From Paracoccaceae bacterium (GTDB taxonomy: Bacteria > Pseudomonadota > Alphaproteobacteria > Rhodobacterales > Rhodobacteraceae), in contig PUNI01000333.1 in NCBI GenBank assembly GCA_003551745.1, positions 1 to 5,462 of the forward strand: a stretch of DNA of 5,462 nt, written 5' to 3'. The position numbers and the translations under genes are program-made. The notes under the pieces are model-generated. The model had not been told where the DNA came from. It ran no database searches and saw nothing but the letters and a program-made list of their open reading frames with translations. How positions within the stretch are numbered: position 1 is the first letter of the stretch; each line of letters opens with the position of its first letter. Below are positions 1 to 5,462 of the stretch, piece by piece.

Positions 1-191
1 ACTTCCGCACCACGGATGTGACCGGCACGGTGGAGCTGCCCGAGGGCACCGAGATGGTGATGCCCGGCGACAACCTGAAGTTCACCGTCGAGCTGATCGC
101 GCCGATCGCCATGGAGGAAAAGCTCCGCTTCGCCATCCGCGAAGGCGGCCGCACCGTCGGCGCCGGCGTCGTCTCCAAAATCATCGCCTGA
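1..191 (+). CDS. tuf: Elongation factor Tu, C-terminal end (partial)
   Basis: EF-Tu is the cytoplasmic GTPase that carries aminoacyl-tRNA to the ribosome. Only the last 62 residues are here: the gene starts before the window, the reading frame begins at base 3 (bases 1-2 finish a codon that would be Tyr if the missing base is T), and the stop TGA is at 189-191. The visible part is the C-terminal beta-barrel domain 3, which contacts tRNA and EF-Ts. The recognisable segments are FRTTDVTG at the start of the fragment, then MVMPGDNL, then [19 protein letters not shown] near the end, all close to the bacterial EF-Tu consensus. The ending SKIIA is of the alphaproteobacterial type. A strong terminator follows at 221-249, so this is the last gene of its transcript. 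Neither rpsJ nor tRNA-Trp/secE, the frequent downstream neighbours of tuf copies, follows. Confidence 0.97.
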   Translation, partial: FRTTDVTGTVELPEGTEMVMPGDNLKFTVELIAPIAMEEKLRFAIREGGRTVGAGVVSKIIA

Positions 192-220
192 GCAGATCCA
201 GCACCTGCCCGGATCGTGCC

Positions 221-249
221 AGGGCCGCCCGCGAGGGCGGCCCTTTCCG
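221..249 (+). terminator. Rho-independent terminator of tuf
   Basis: A perfect 10-bp stem, AGGGCCGCCC (221-230) and GGGCGGCCCT (235-244), closes a GCGA tetraloop and is followed by the T-rich tail TTCCGTT. It lies 30 bases after the tuf stop codon. The stem is symmetric, but reading on the minus strand it is not followed by a T run, so it is best seen as a terminator for tuf that may only weakly stop the convergent gene ending at 313. Confidence 0.88.
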
Positions 250-312
250 TTCCGGTCTTCCGCTCGGCTCCCGGCTCGGCGGGCCGCAACGGCGCCCTGC
301 CGGAGGGAGGGA

Positions 313-1131
313 TCAGCCCGCCGCCAGCATGGCTGCCGGCGCGGCCGGACCGAGGCGCGCGAGCGCCGGCCGCAGCGCGGCCGCGGCCGCCTCATGCGCC
401 TCCGGCCCCGGAAGGTCGGCCGGCGTGCCCCCCGGGCGCAGGGTGGGCGCGACGACCTCGACGAGGCCGGCGGCGGCCGGGCGCAGCGCCGCCAGCATGC
501 CGCGGGTCACCAACCCGATCCCGCTGCCGGGGCGCGGGGCAATGCGGTCGTCCGGGGCGTGATCGGCCAGCCACAGAAGCAGCACGGGACCGTCGATGGC
601 GGCGAGCAGCTGTTGCAGGCGCGTTGTCCAGACCCGCTGCAGCCCCCCCGCCAGCGCGGAAAAACGGGTCGCATCGCACGCGTGCAGATCGCACAGAAGC
701 TGCCGGGTGAAGCTGTAGTCGCAGAAATCGACTTCGGGGTAGAGCGCCTTCAGACGGTCGGACGCGCAGAGGAAGCGGTCGTTGCGCCGCGGATGCACCC
801 GGAACCAGGGATTCGACAGGGCCTGGGCACCCGGCACCTGCAGCACGGTGACGGCAGCACCGGCGCAGGCCGCGAGGACCGACCGGTCATCGAGGAAGGC
901 GTCGGGCCCGGCGCCGACGGCGCCGAGATTGACCACCGGCAGACCGAGCCGCGTCTCGAGCTCGGCCGGCCAGGGGCGCTCGACACCCTTTCCGAAGGTG
1001 CGGGCACCGCCGAGGGCGGCGACATAGGCCCCCTGCATCGGCCGGCGCGGCCCGCGAAAGACCAGCCGCGACGTGCCATAGGAGCACGTCGACGGTTCGG
1101 GGGCTGCCACCCCCTGACCCATGAAGGACAT
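313..1131 (-). CDS. DUF6473-like protein, SGNH-hydrolase-like
   Basis: A 272-residue protein of unknown function. I recognise the pattern of the DUF6473 family found in Rhodobacteraceae: [13 protein letters not shown] (about residues 18-30), [10 protein letters not shown] (39-48), [10 protein letters not shown] (68-77), [15 protein letters not shown] (106-120) and a hydrophobic LLLWLADH (184-191). The order GG-x-x-T-x-G, then a PWPAEL segment, then N-x-G-x-x-G-x-G resembles blocks I-III of SGNH/GDSL hydrolases, but the usual Ser after the GG is Ala here, so hydrolysis by the standard mechanism is doubtful. There is no signal peptide or membrane segment, so it is probably cytoplasmic. The start is uncertain: ATG at 1131 is preceded by GGGTGGGA and is my choice, GTG at 1140 adds three residues and ATG at 1122 removes three. 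The gene is convergent with tuf and divergent from the dehydrogenase gene. The stop is TGA at 315-313. Confidence 0.8.
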   Translation of the reverse strand: MSFMGQGVAAPEPSTCSYGTSRLVFRGPRRPMQGAYVAALGGARTFGKGVERPWPAELETRLGLPVVNLGAVGAGPDAFLDDRSVLAACAGAAVTVLQVPGAQALSNPWFRVHPRRNDRFLCASDRLKALYPEVDFCDYSFTRQLLCDLHACDATRFSALAGGLQRVWTTRLQQLLAAIDGPVLLLWLADHAPDDRIAPRPGSGIGLVTRGMLAALRPAAAGLVEVVAPTLRPGGTPADLPGPEAHEAAAAALRPALARLGPAAPAAMLAAG

Positions 1132-1171
1132 CCATCCCACCCAGATTCCGATTCACCCGCGACAGAGTGTT

Positions 1172-1226
1172 GGGGGCGCGGGTTTCCAAACCCCTAACGC
1201 GCGCGGCGGGCGGGGCGCGCGCCCCC
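1172..1226. repeat. Nested and competing GC inverted repeats
   Basis: Three pairings overlap. GGGTTT (1180-1185) pairs with AAACCC (1188-1193) around a CC centre. GGGGCGCGCGCCCC (1212-1225) is a perfect 14-base palindrome. GGGGGCGCG (1172-1180) is also the exact complement of CGCGCCCCC (1218-1226), which would enclose the first hairpin and exclude the local palindrome. There is no T tract directly after it, so it is not a standard terminator. Confidence 0.6.
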
Positions 1227-1236
1227 CTTGGGCCTT

Positions 1237-1253
1237 GCGCCGCGCTGCGGCGC
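1237..1253. repeat. 7-bp GC hairpin in the dehydrogenase leader
   Basis: GCGCCGC (1237-1243) and GCGGCGC (1247-1253) form a perfect 7-bp stem around a GCT triloop, extendable outward by T-G wobbles. It ends about 40 bases before the ribosome binding site of the dehydrogenase gene. Its role is unknown; it could stabilise or attenuate the leader transcript, or be a chance product of high GC. Confidence 0.5.
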
Positions 1254-1293
1254 GGGCCTATGGTCCGGCGGCGCCAGCGAAGGCGGCAGCGGC

Positions 1294-1300
1294 GGGGGAG
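1294..1300 (+). promoter_or_regulatory. Ribosome binding site deciding the dehydrogenase start
   Basis: GGGGGAG lies five bases before the ATG at 1306. This supports that start over the in-frame ATG at 1228, whose extra 26 residues are Gly/Ala/Arg-rich and unlike the family N-terminus, which begins just before the NAD-binding strand. Confidence 0.7.
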
Positions 1301-1305
1301 CGGCC

Positions 1306-2181
1306 ATGGAGATCGGGACGGTCGGCATCGTGGGCGCGGGGCAGATGGGCAACGGCATCGCCCATGTCTTTGCGCTGGCGGGCTTCGACGTCGTTCTTGC
1401 CGATGTCTCGCAGGACCAGCTGGACGCTGCTCTCGCGCTCATCGGGAAGAACCTCGACCGTCAGGTCGCGCGCGAGAAGATCGACGCCGATGCCCGCGAC
1501 GCGGCGCTGGCGCGGATCCGTGTGACCACCGAGTTGTCCGAGATCGGGCCCAGCGATCTGATCATCGAGGCGGCCACCGAGCGCGAGACGGTCAAGCAGG
1601 CGATCTTCGAGGATCTGGCGCCGCATCTGAAGCCGGACACGATCCTGACCTCGAACACCTCGTCGATCTCGATCACCCGGCTGGCCTCGCGCACCGACCG
1701 GCCAGAGAAGTTCATGGGGCTGCACTTCATGAACCCGGTTCCGGTGATGCAGCTTGTCGAGCTGATCCGCGGCATCGCCACGGACGAGGACACCTACCGG
1801 ACGCTGCTGGGCGTCGTCGACAAGCTGGGCAAGACCGCGGCCTCGGCCGAGGATTTCCCGGCCTTCATCGTCAACCGCATCCTGATGCCGATGATCAACG
1901 AGGCGGTCTACACGCTGTACGAGGGCGTCGGCAGCGTGCAGTCGATCGACCGGTCGTTGAAGCTGGGCGCCAATCATCCGATGGGCCCGCTGGAACTGGC
2001 CGATTTCATCGGGCTCGACACCTGCCTTGCGATCATGAACGTGCTGCACGAGGGGCTGGCGGATACCAAGTACCGCCCCTGCCCGCTGCTGACGAAATAT
2101 GTCGAGGCCGGCTGGCTGGGCCGCAAGACACAGCGCGGCTTCTACGACTACCGCGGCGAGACCCCGGTGCCGACGCGCTAG
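1306..2181 (+). CDS. hbdA: 3-hydroxybutyryl-CoA dehydrogenase
   Basis: This 291-residue soluble enzyme interconverts 3-hydroxybutyryl-CoA (and related short 3-hydroxyacyl-CoAs) and acetoacetyl-CoA using NAD(P). It acts in fatty-acid/butyrate oxidation and around the polyhydroxybutyrate and ethylmalonyl-CoA pathways common in this group. The N-terminal Rossmann domain shows GAGQMG (10-15) with Asp33 at the end of the second strand, which suggests a preference for NAD. Catalytic residues match the family at the right spacing: Ser119 in SNTSS (116-120), His140 in HFMNP (140-144), Glu152, and Asn190 in FIVNRI. The C-terminal helical domain has HPMGPLELADFIGLD (224-238) and ends with GRKTQRGFYDY. 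Length is normal for the one-domain family. PaaH-type enzymes of phenylacetate degradation are close relatives, but no paa genes are visible. etfBA, a frequent neighbour in related genomes, is not adjacent here. The stop TAG overlaps the stop of the convergent aminotransferase gene. Confidence 0.95.
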   Translation: MEIGTVGIVGAGQMGNGIAHVFALAGFDVVLADVSQDQLDAALALIGKNLDRQVAREKIDADARDAALARIRVTTELSEIGPSDLIIEAATERETVKQAIFEDLAPHLKPDTILTSNTSSISITRLASRTDRPEKFMGLHFMNPVPVMQLVELIRGIATDEDTYRTLLGVVDKLGKTAASAEDFPAFIVNRILMPMINEAVYTLYEGVGSVQSIDRSLKLGANHPMGPLELADFIGLDTCLAIMNVLHEGLADTKYRPCPLLTKYVEAGWLGRKTQRGFYDYRGETPVPTR

Positions 2182-2186
2182 GCGCG
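2174..2186. repeat. Inverted repeat around the shared stop codons
   Basis: CGCGC (2174-2178) and GCGCG (2182-2186) form a perfect 5-bp stem with TAG, the dehydrogenase stop, in the loop. A further outer pairing, CGGTGC (2165-2170) with GCACCG (2201-2206), encloses it. There is no T tract on either strand, so termination function is only a possibility; no other terminator is seen between the two convergent genes. Confidence 0.4.
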
Positions 2187-3386
2187 CTCCGGCGTGCCGA
2201 GCACCGCGGCGATGGCGCGGGCAACCCGCGGCAGGCTGGCCGCGCTCAGCCCGGCGAGGTTGGCGCGACTGTCGCCGAGCAGATAGAGGCCGTGCAGGCT
2301 GCGCAGCTGCGCGATCTCTCCCGGCGCCAGGCCCAGAAGCGAGAACATGCCCCGGTGCCCGGTCAGAAAGTCGAAGCGGTCGGTGCCGGTTTCGGATCTC
2401 AGCGCTTCGGCGAGCGCCACCCGGTTCGCCGCCACCCGCCGGCGCATGCCGTCGAGTTCGGCCTGCCAGTCGGCCCGCAGCACCGGATCGCCGAGGATCG
2501 TGGCGACGACGCGGGCGCCATGGTCGGGCGGAAAGGCAAAGGCGGTGCGGTTGAGCGTGGCCAGCCTGCCCTGCACAGGCTCCGCCTCCGCCGCCACGGC
2601 GCAGAGCGCGAGGACGGCGCCCACCCGGTCGCGGTAGAGCCCGAAGCTCTTCGAGCCCGACACGGTTACCAGAAGCTCCGGAAAGCGCGCCGCGAGCCGC
2701 CGCAGGGGGGCCATGTCCTCCGCGAGCCCCTCGCCGAAGCCCTGATAGGCCACGTCGACCAGCGGGATCAGGCCGCGCCGGTCGAGGAGGGCGGCCAGGG
2801 CGGCCCAGTCCTCGGCGGACGGATCGGCGCCGCTGGGATTGTGGCAGCAGGCCTGCAGGATCACCACGTCGCCCGCCGCGGCGCCTTCGAGATCGGCCAG
2901 CATTGCATCGGCCGCCACGCTGCCATGGGCGGCGTCGAGATAGCGGTAGCTGCGGCGGGCCAGCCCGACCGCATCGGCAATGGCCGCATGGTTGGGCCAG
3001 GACGGATCGCTGATCCAGACCGTCGCGCCGGGGCGGGCGGCGCGCACAAGCTCCAGCGCTTGGCGGATCGCCGAGGAGCCGCCAGGGGTGGCCACCGCCG
3101 CCAGCCGCGCGACCTCGACGCTCTCACCCAGCACCAGGGCGCGGATCGCCGCCAGAAAGCCCGGGTCGCCGGCGAGCCCGAGATAGCCCTTGGTTTCCTG
3201 GCGCGCGAGGATGCGCGCCTCGGCCGCGGCAACCGCGGCCATCACCGGGGTGCGGCCGGCCGCGTTGCGATAGACGCCGACGCCGAGGTCGATACGGTCG
3301 GGCCGCGGATCGGCGGCAAAGGCCTGCATCAGGCGGATGATCGGGTCGGGCTCGGCCGGCGGGAGCGCGCCGAAGAGGGAGGTCAT
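2178..3386 (-). CDS. tyrB: Class I aminotransferase, aromatic/aspartate type
   Basis: A 402-residue PLP enzyme that moves an amino group between an amino acid (aromatic, aspartate or similar) and 2-oxoglutarate in the cytoplasm. It follows the subgroup I-alpha pattern of E. coli AspC/TyrB and Paracoccus AroAT along its length. Key residues are present: IDLGVGVY (32-39), Tyr68 in GYLGL, GGSS (102-105) and Trp130 for PLP phosphate and ring, Asn183 in HNPSG, Asp211 and Tyr214 in DVAYQGFG, the PLP lysine Lys246 in SGSKSFGLYRDRVG, Arg254, Arg280 (side-chain carboxylate) and Arg374 in RANLAGL (alpha-carboxylate). HNPSG instead of HNPTG is a mild variation. The ATG overlaps the stop of the GNAT gene (ATGA, 3386-3383) and no Shine-Dalgarno sequence is seen before it, so translation is probably coupled. 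Exact substrates cannot be read from sequence, so the symbol is family-level; cysteine, a side substrate of many aspartate aminotransferases, fits the operon. Confidence 0.92.
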   Translation of the reverse strand: MTSLFGALPPAEPDPIIRLMQAFAADPRPDRIDLGVGVYRNAAGRTPVMAAVAAAEARILARQETKGYLGLAGDPGFLAAIRALVLGESVEVARLAAVATPGGSSAIRQALELVRAARPGATVWISDPSWPNHAAIADAVGLARRSYRYLDAAHGSVAADAMLADLEGAAAGDVVILQACCHNPSGADPSAEDWAALAALLDRRGLIPLVDVAYQGFGEGLAEDMAPLRRLAARFPELLVTVSGSKSFGLYRDRVGAVLALCAVAAEAEPVQGRLATLNRTAFAFPPDHGARVVATILGDPVLRADWQAELDGMRRRVAANRVALAEALRSETGTDRFDFLTGHRGMFSLLGLAPGEIAQLRSLHGLYLLGDSRANLAGLSAASLPRVARAIAAVLGTPERA

Positions 3387-3952
3387 TGCGGCCAGCGCGC
3401 CGGGTCGAGATCAGCGCGCAGCACGCGACTGCGCTGCTCCTGGGCGACGACCTCGAAGCCGGCCTGCTGATAGACCGTGAGCGCGCGCGGGTGGTCGAGC
3501 GAGCAGGTCTCGACCTTCAGCCGTTCCAGCCCGGGTCGCTCCCAAGCGGTCAGGATCGCCGTGCGCACGAGGAAACGGCCATAGCCCCGCCCGACGAGCC
3601 CCGGCACGAGGCCCAGCAGCGTCAGCGCCGTCTCGCCCCTGGTGCGGCTGTCGAGGACGAAGAAGCCCTGCGGCCAGCCGTTGCGCATCAGCGTCCACAA
3701 CGCCACGGCGGGATCCTGCAGCCAGCCGGTGAGCTCGATGTCGGGCTCGTCGTGCAGGTCTTCCCAGGCGTGGTCGTGGCCGACCGCATCGTAGAGCGCG
3801 CGGAAGTACCAGACCGGCGGCGCCTCGGCCCGCAGCAGCGAGGCGGTGCTGTCGTCGGCGGGCATGTGCGGCCAGTCATAGCCCGGCCGCGCCGTCATCT
3901 CCAGAAAGGTCACGCGGTACTCAATGCGGCTGCCGGCCGGGCTGCGGCTCAT
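3383..3952 (-). CDS. GNAT family N-acetyltransferase
   Basis: A 189-residue cytoplasmic acetyltransferase expected to use acetyl-CoA to acetylate an amine; the acceptor is unknown. The GNAT fold is shown by the acetyl-CoA pyrophosphate loop GRGYGR (121-126) after strand LTLLGLVPG (110-118), and by the C-terminal motif LDHPRALTVYQQAGF (152-166). The N-terminal half carries WYFRALYDAVGHDHAWED (48-65), typical of a GNAT subgroup common in alphaproteobacteria that shares the TCSLDHPRAL block. The open frame extends upstream to 4483, but that part is the wrong frame of sseA and looks like a GC-rich shadow; the ATG at 3952 overlaps the sseA stop by the ATGA arrangement and gives a normal GNAT length. 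Only a weak AAGG is seen ten bases before it, so coupling to sseA is likely. Its place between a sulfurtransferase and an aminotransferase hints at an amino-acid or thiol-amine substrate, which is inference. Confidence 0.88.
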   Translation of the reverse strand: MSRSPAGSRIEYRVTFLEMTARPGYDWPHMPADDSTASLLRAEAPPVWYFRALYDAVGHDHAWEDLHDEPDIELTGWLQDPAVALWTLMRNGWPQGFFVLDSRTRGETALTLLGLVPGLVGRGYGRFLVRTAILTAWERPGLERLKVETCSLDHPRALTVYQQAGFEVVAQEQRSRVLRADLDPARWPQ

Positions 3953-4800
3953 CCGGTGGACGCCTTGAGGTCGCGGTACATGCCCCATTCCGCCCAGGAG
4001 CCGTCGTAGAGGGCGTGGTTGCGGTGGCCGAGCCGCTCCAGCCCGAGGTTGAGGATCGCCGCGGTGACGCCCGAGCCACAGCTGGTGATCACGGGCCTCG
4101 CCATGTCCACGCCGGCGGCCTCGAAGGCGGCGCGCAGGGCGTCCGTGTCCTTCAGCGTGCCCGCCTCGGTCAGCAGCGTGCGGTAGTGGAGGTTCTTCGA
4201 GCCAGGGATATGCCCGCCCCGCAGCCCGGCGCGGGGCTCGGGTTCCTCGCCGCGGAAGCGCGCCGGCGCCCGGGCGTCGAGGATCTCGTGATCGCCGAGC
4301 TTGGCCGCCGCGGCGACCTGGGTGACATCGCGCAGCAGGTGGGCCTGCCGGCTGACGGTCATGTGGCGGTCGCGCAGCACCGGCGGCAGATCCTCGACCG
4401 GATGGCCTTCGGCGCGCCACTTCGGAAAGCCGCCGTCCAGAACCGCCACGTCGGTCTTGCCCATCAGGCGAAACGTCCACCACACCCGGGCGGCCGAGAA
4501 GATGCCCATCCCGTCATAGACCACCACCTGATGGCCGTCGCCGACGCCCATCGCCCGCATCCGGCTGACGAATTTCTCGGGCGGCGGCATCATGTGCGGC
4601 AGGTCCGAGCGGGTATCGGCGATCTCGTCAATGTCGAAGAAACGTGCGCCGGGGATATGCGCGGCGGCGTATTCGGCCTTCGCGTCGCGGCCCATCTCGG
4701 GCAGGTAGTAGGAGGCGTCGAGCACGCGCAGATCGGGGTCCGCCAGATGCGCCGCCAACCAGGCGGTGGAGACGAGGGTGGTGGGGTCGTCCTGCGTCAT
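3949..4800 (-). CDS. sseA: 3-mercaptopyruvate sulfurtransferase
   Basis: A 283-residue tandem rhodanese-domain protein. It takes sulfur from 3-mercaptopyruvate onto an active-site cysteine as a persulfide, giving pyruvate, and passes the sulfur to a thiol, cyanide or thioredoxin. The N-terminal, catalytically silent domain (about 8-135) shows VLDASYYLP, AAHIPGARFFDIDEI and VVVYDGMGIFSAARVWW, with Asp96 where a catalytic Cys would be. The C-terminal domain (about 155-280) has ILDARAPARFRG, EPRAGLRGGHIPGSKN and the active loop CGSGVTA with Cys241. CGSGVTA is the mercaptopyruvate type, as opposed to the CRKGVTA loop of thiosulfate rhodaneses. Length matches E. coli SseA. There is no signal peptide, so it is cytoplasmic. 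The start ATG at 4800 has a strong GGAGG five bases upstream. It is the first gene of the tight three-gene cluster; its stop TGA overlaps the GNAT start. Confidence 0.95.
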   Translation of the reverse strand: MTQDDPTTLVSTAWLAAHLADPDLRVLDASYYLPEMGRDAKAEYAAAHIPGARFFDIDEIADTRSDLPHMMPPPEKFVSRMRAMGVGDGHQVVVYDGMGIFSAARVWWTFRLMGKTDVAVLDGGFPKWRAEGHPVEDLPPVLRDRHMTVSRQAHLLRDVTQVAAAAKLGDHEILDARAPARFRGEEPEPRAGLRGGHIPGSKNLHYRTLLTEAGTLKDTDALRAAFEAAGVDMARPVITSCGSGVTAAILNLGLERLGHRNHALYDGSWAEWGMYRDLKASTG

Positions 4801-4805
4801 CGCGG

Positions 4806-4810
4806 CCTCC
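4806..4810 (-). promoter_or_regulatory. Ribosome binding site of sseA
   Basis: On the minus strand GGAGG stands five bases before the ATG at 4800. It is the only strong Shine-Dalgarno sequence in the sseA-GNAT-aminotransferase cluster, consistent with sseA being the entry point for ribosomes and the downstream genes being coupled. Confidence 0.75.
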
Positions 4811-4824
4811 GGATCCCTGCGACG

Positions 4825-4853
4825 GTTCTAGACGCCGCCGGATGCCCGCGCAA
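4825..4853 (-). promoter_or_regulatory. Possible sigma-70 promoter for sseA
   Basis: Reading on the minus strand, TTGCGC (4853-4848) and TAGAAC (4830-4825) are separated by 17 bases. The first matches three and the second four of the six consensus bases. A start point near 4818 would leave a short leader with the GGAGG site. The match is modest and sseA could equally be read from the upstream serine hydrolase gene. Confidence 0.3.
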
Positions 4854-4859
4854 GCCGGG

Positions 4860-5462
4860 CTACTGCCAGCCAGGCAGGGCGATCAGCCGGGTGATGAGGA
4901 TCTCGGCAGCCGCGGCCGGGTCGGCCAGCGCCCCGTTGAAGAGCATCACCACCCCGCCGCCGCCCACTCGGCGCAGCGCCAGCGCGAAGCTTCCCGGCAT
5001 CGCGCCGTAATGGCTGAGGAACTGCCCCTCCGGCCGTCTCCACACCCGCCAGCCGAGCCCGTAGAAATTGTCTCCCGCCGCTTGGGAGGGCGCGGGCGCG
5101 GCGATGCGCGGGTCGTCGACCGAGAGGGCGAAGCGCAGGAAGCCCGCGGCGTCGGAGACGAGGCCGCCGGCCGGGCCGATCACCTCGGGCCGGGTGACGA
5201 GCAGTGCGCGCTCGGCGGCGGTGGTCTCGTGGTGAACCGTGATGGCGCCGGGATCAAGCGTCAGCGCGGCCGCGGCGTCGCCCAGCAGCTCTGCGAGCGC
5301 GGCGCCGTATGGCCGCCCGGTCTCTGCGGCGATGATCTCGCCCAGCCAGCAATAGCCGGTGTTGGAATAGGCATGCCGCGCGCCGGGCGGGAACTGCGTC
5401 GCTGCGGCCGCCGCGGCCACCGGTCGGCATCCCGCCACCGGCTCGGCGAGCCCGGCTTCGGC
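4860..5462 (-). CDS. Beta-lactamase family serine hydrolase, C-terminal part
   Basis: The last 200 residues of a protein of the class C beta-lactamase/penicillin-binding protein fold; the gene continues beyond the right edge of the window. These enzymes act on peptides, esters or beta-lactams through a serine acyl-enzyme. Visible are FPPGARHAYSNTGYCWLGEI (fragment residues 24-43), in which YSN (32-34) is the second active-site motif with the catalytic Tyr, and HYG (about 151-153) in SHYGAMPGS, which matches the third (KTG/HxG) motif. The first motif, SxxK, with the nucleophile lies outside the window, as would any signal peptide, so location and activity cannot be judged. The stop is TAG at 4862-4860. 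The sseA start is 59 bases downstream on the same strand, so cotranscription is possible. A true beta-lactamase role is less likely than a general esterase or D-aminopeptidase-like one. Confidence 0.88.
   Translation of the reverse strand, partial: AEAGLAEPVAGCRPVAAAAAATQFPPGARHAYSNTGYCWLGEIIAAETGRPYGAALAELLGDAAAALTLDPGAITVHHETTAAERALLVTRPEVIGPAGGLVSDAAGFLRFALSVDDPRIAAPAPSQAAGDNFYGLGWRVWRRPEGQFLSHYGAMPGSFALALRRVGGGGVVMLFNGALADPAAAAEILITRLIALPGWQ

Larger units (their letters stand above)
1132..1305. promoter_or_regulatory. Divergent intergenic region with leader hairpins
   Basis: This 174-base stretch separates two genes transcribed outward from it, so it should hold promoters for both. I see no convincing -35/-10 pair in either direction, and alphaproteobacterial promoters in such GC-rich DNA are often hard to see. 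What stands out is a cluster of GC-rich inverted repeats (1172-1253) lying mostly in what would be the leader of the dehydrogenase gene. No small gene with a plausible ribosome binding site is apparent. Confidence 0.5.

Noticed and set aside
216..1197. + strand open frames (216-710 and 394-1197)
   Set aside because: They are antisense to the DUF6473-like gene and Arg/Pro/Ala-rich; one begins within the tuf terminator.
1228..1305. Longer start for the dehydrogenase at 1228
   Set aside because: The added residues are Gly/Ala-rich, cover a hairpin, and have no family counterpart; the ATG at 1306 has GGGGGAG at the correct distance.
1167..3470. A 767-codon open frame on the + strand
   Set aside because: It covers the dehydrogenase gene in another frame and then runs antisense through the aminotransferase gene. 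Its translation is Arg/Gly/Ala-rich low-complexity sequence without recognisable domains, as expected of a GC-rich shadow frame, while both overlapped genes have complete family motifs.
3953..4483. N-terminal extension of the GNAT frame up to 4483
   Set aside because: It overlaps sseA in a different frame, is Arg/Pro/Gly-rich, and would make the protein nearly twice the normal GNAT length. The ATGA overlap at 3952 is the credible start.
4844..4860. GCCCG/CGGGC hairpin just after the serine hydrolase stop as a terminator
   Set aside because: The stem is only 5 bp with a 7-base loop and is followed by a GC-rich stretch with no T run.
4015..5010. A 331-codon open frame on the + strand, antisense to sseA and the serine hydrolase
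   Set aside because: It is the complement of two well-supported genes and its translation shows no domain motif.

Overview
The window is very GC-rich and tightly packed. The best-recognised proteins (the end of EF-Tu, a 291-residue 3-hydroxybutyryl-CoA dehydrogenase, an aromatic/aspartate aminotransferase resembling the one studied in Paracoccus, and a protein that looks like family DUF6473) point to an alphaproteobacterium, most likely of the Rhodobacteraceae/Paracoccaceae. It is ordinary chromosomal core sequence. I saw no mobile element, CRISPR array, tRNA or rRNA.

Layout, left to right. (1) The last 62 residues of elongation factor Tu on the + strand, ending at 191, followed by a strong rho-independent terminator (221-249). 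(2) A convergent minus-strand gene (about 313-1131) for a DUF6473-like protein with SGNH-hydrolase-like sequence blocks but no Ser at the usual nucleophile position. (3) A 174-bp divergent intergenic region rich in GC inverted repeats. (4) A + strand 3-hydroxybutyryl-CoA dehydrogenase (1306-2181). (5) A minus-strand block running from the right edge to 2178, in transcription order: beta-lactamase-fold serine hydrolase (5' part outside the window), 59-bp gap, 3-mercaptopyruvate sulfurtransferase sseA (4800-3949), GNAT acetyltransferase (3952-3383), class I aminotransferase (3386-2178).

How the genes relate. sseA, the GNAT gene and the aminotransferase are joined by two ATGA stop/start overlaps and are almost certainly one translationally coupled operon. 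Aspartate-type aminotransferases can convert cysteine to 3-mercaptopyruvate, which is the substrate of the sulfurtransferase, so the operon may encode a cysteine-to-sulfane-sulfur route with an acetyltransferase of unknown substrate between the two enzymes. The aminotransferase and the dehydrogenase meet tail to tail, sharing one CTAG tetranucleotide as stop codon on both strands.

Limits: no searches were run. Family assignments rest on recognised motifs, and substrate specificities of the GNAT, the aminotransferase and the serine hydrolase are not determined by the sequence alone.
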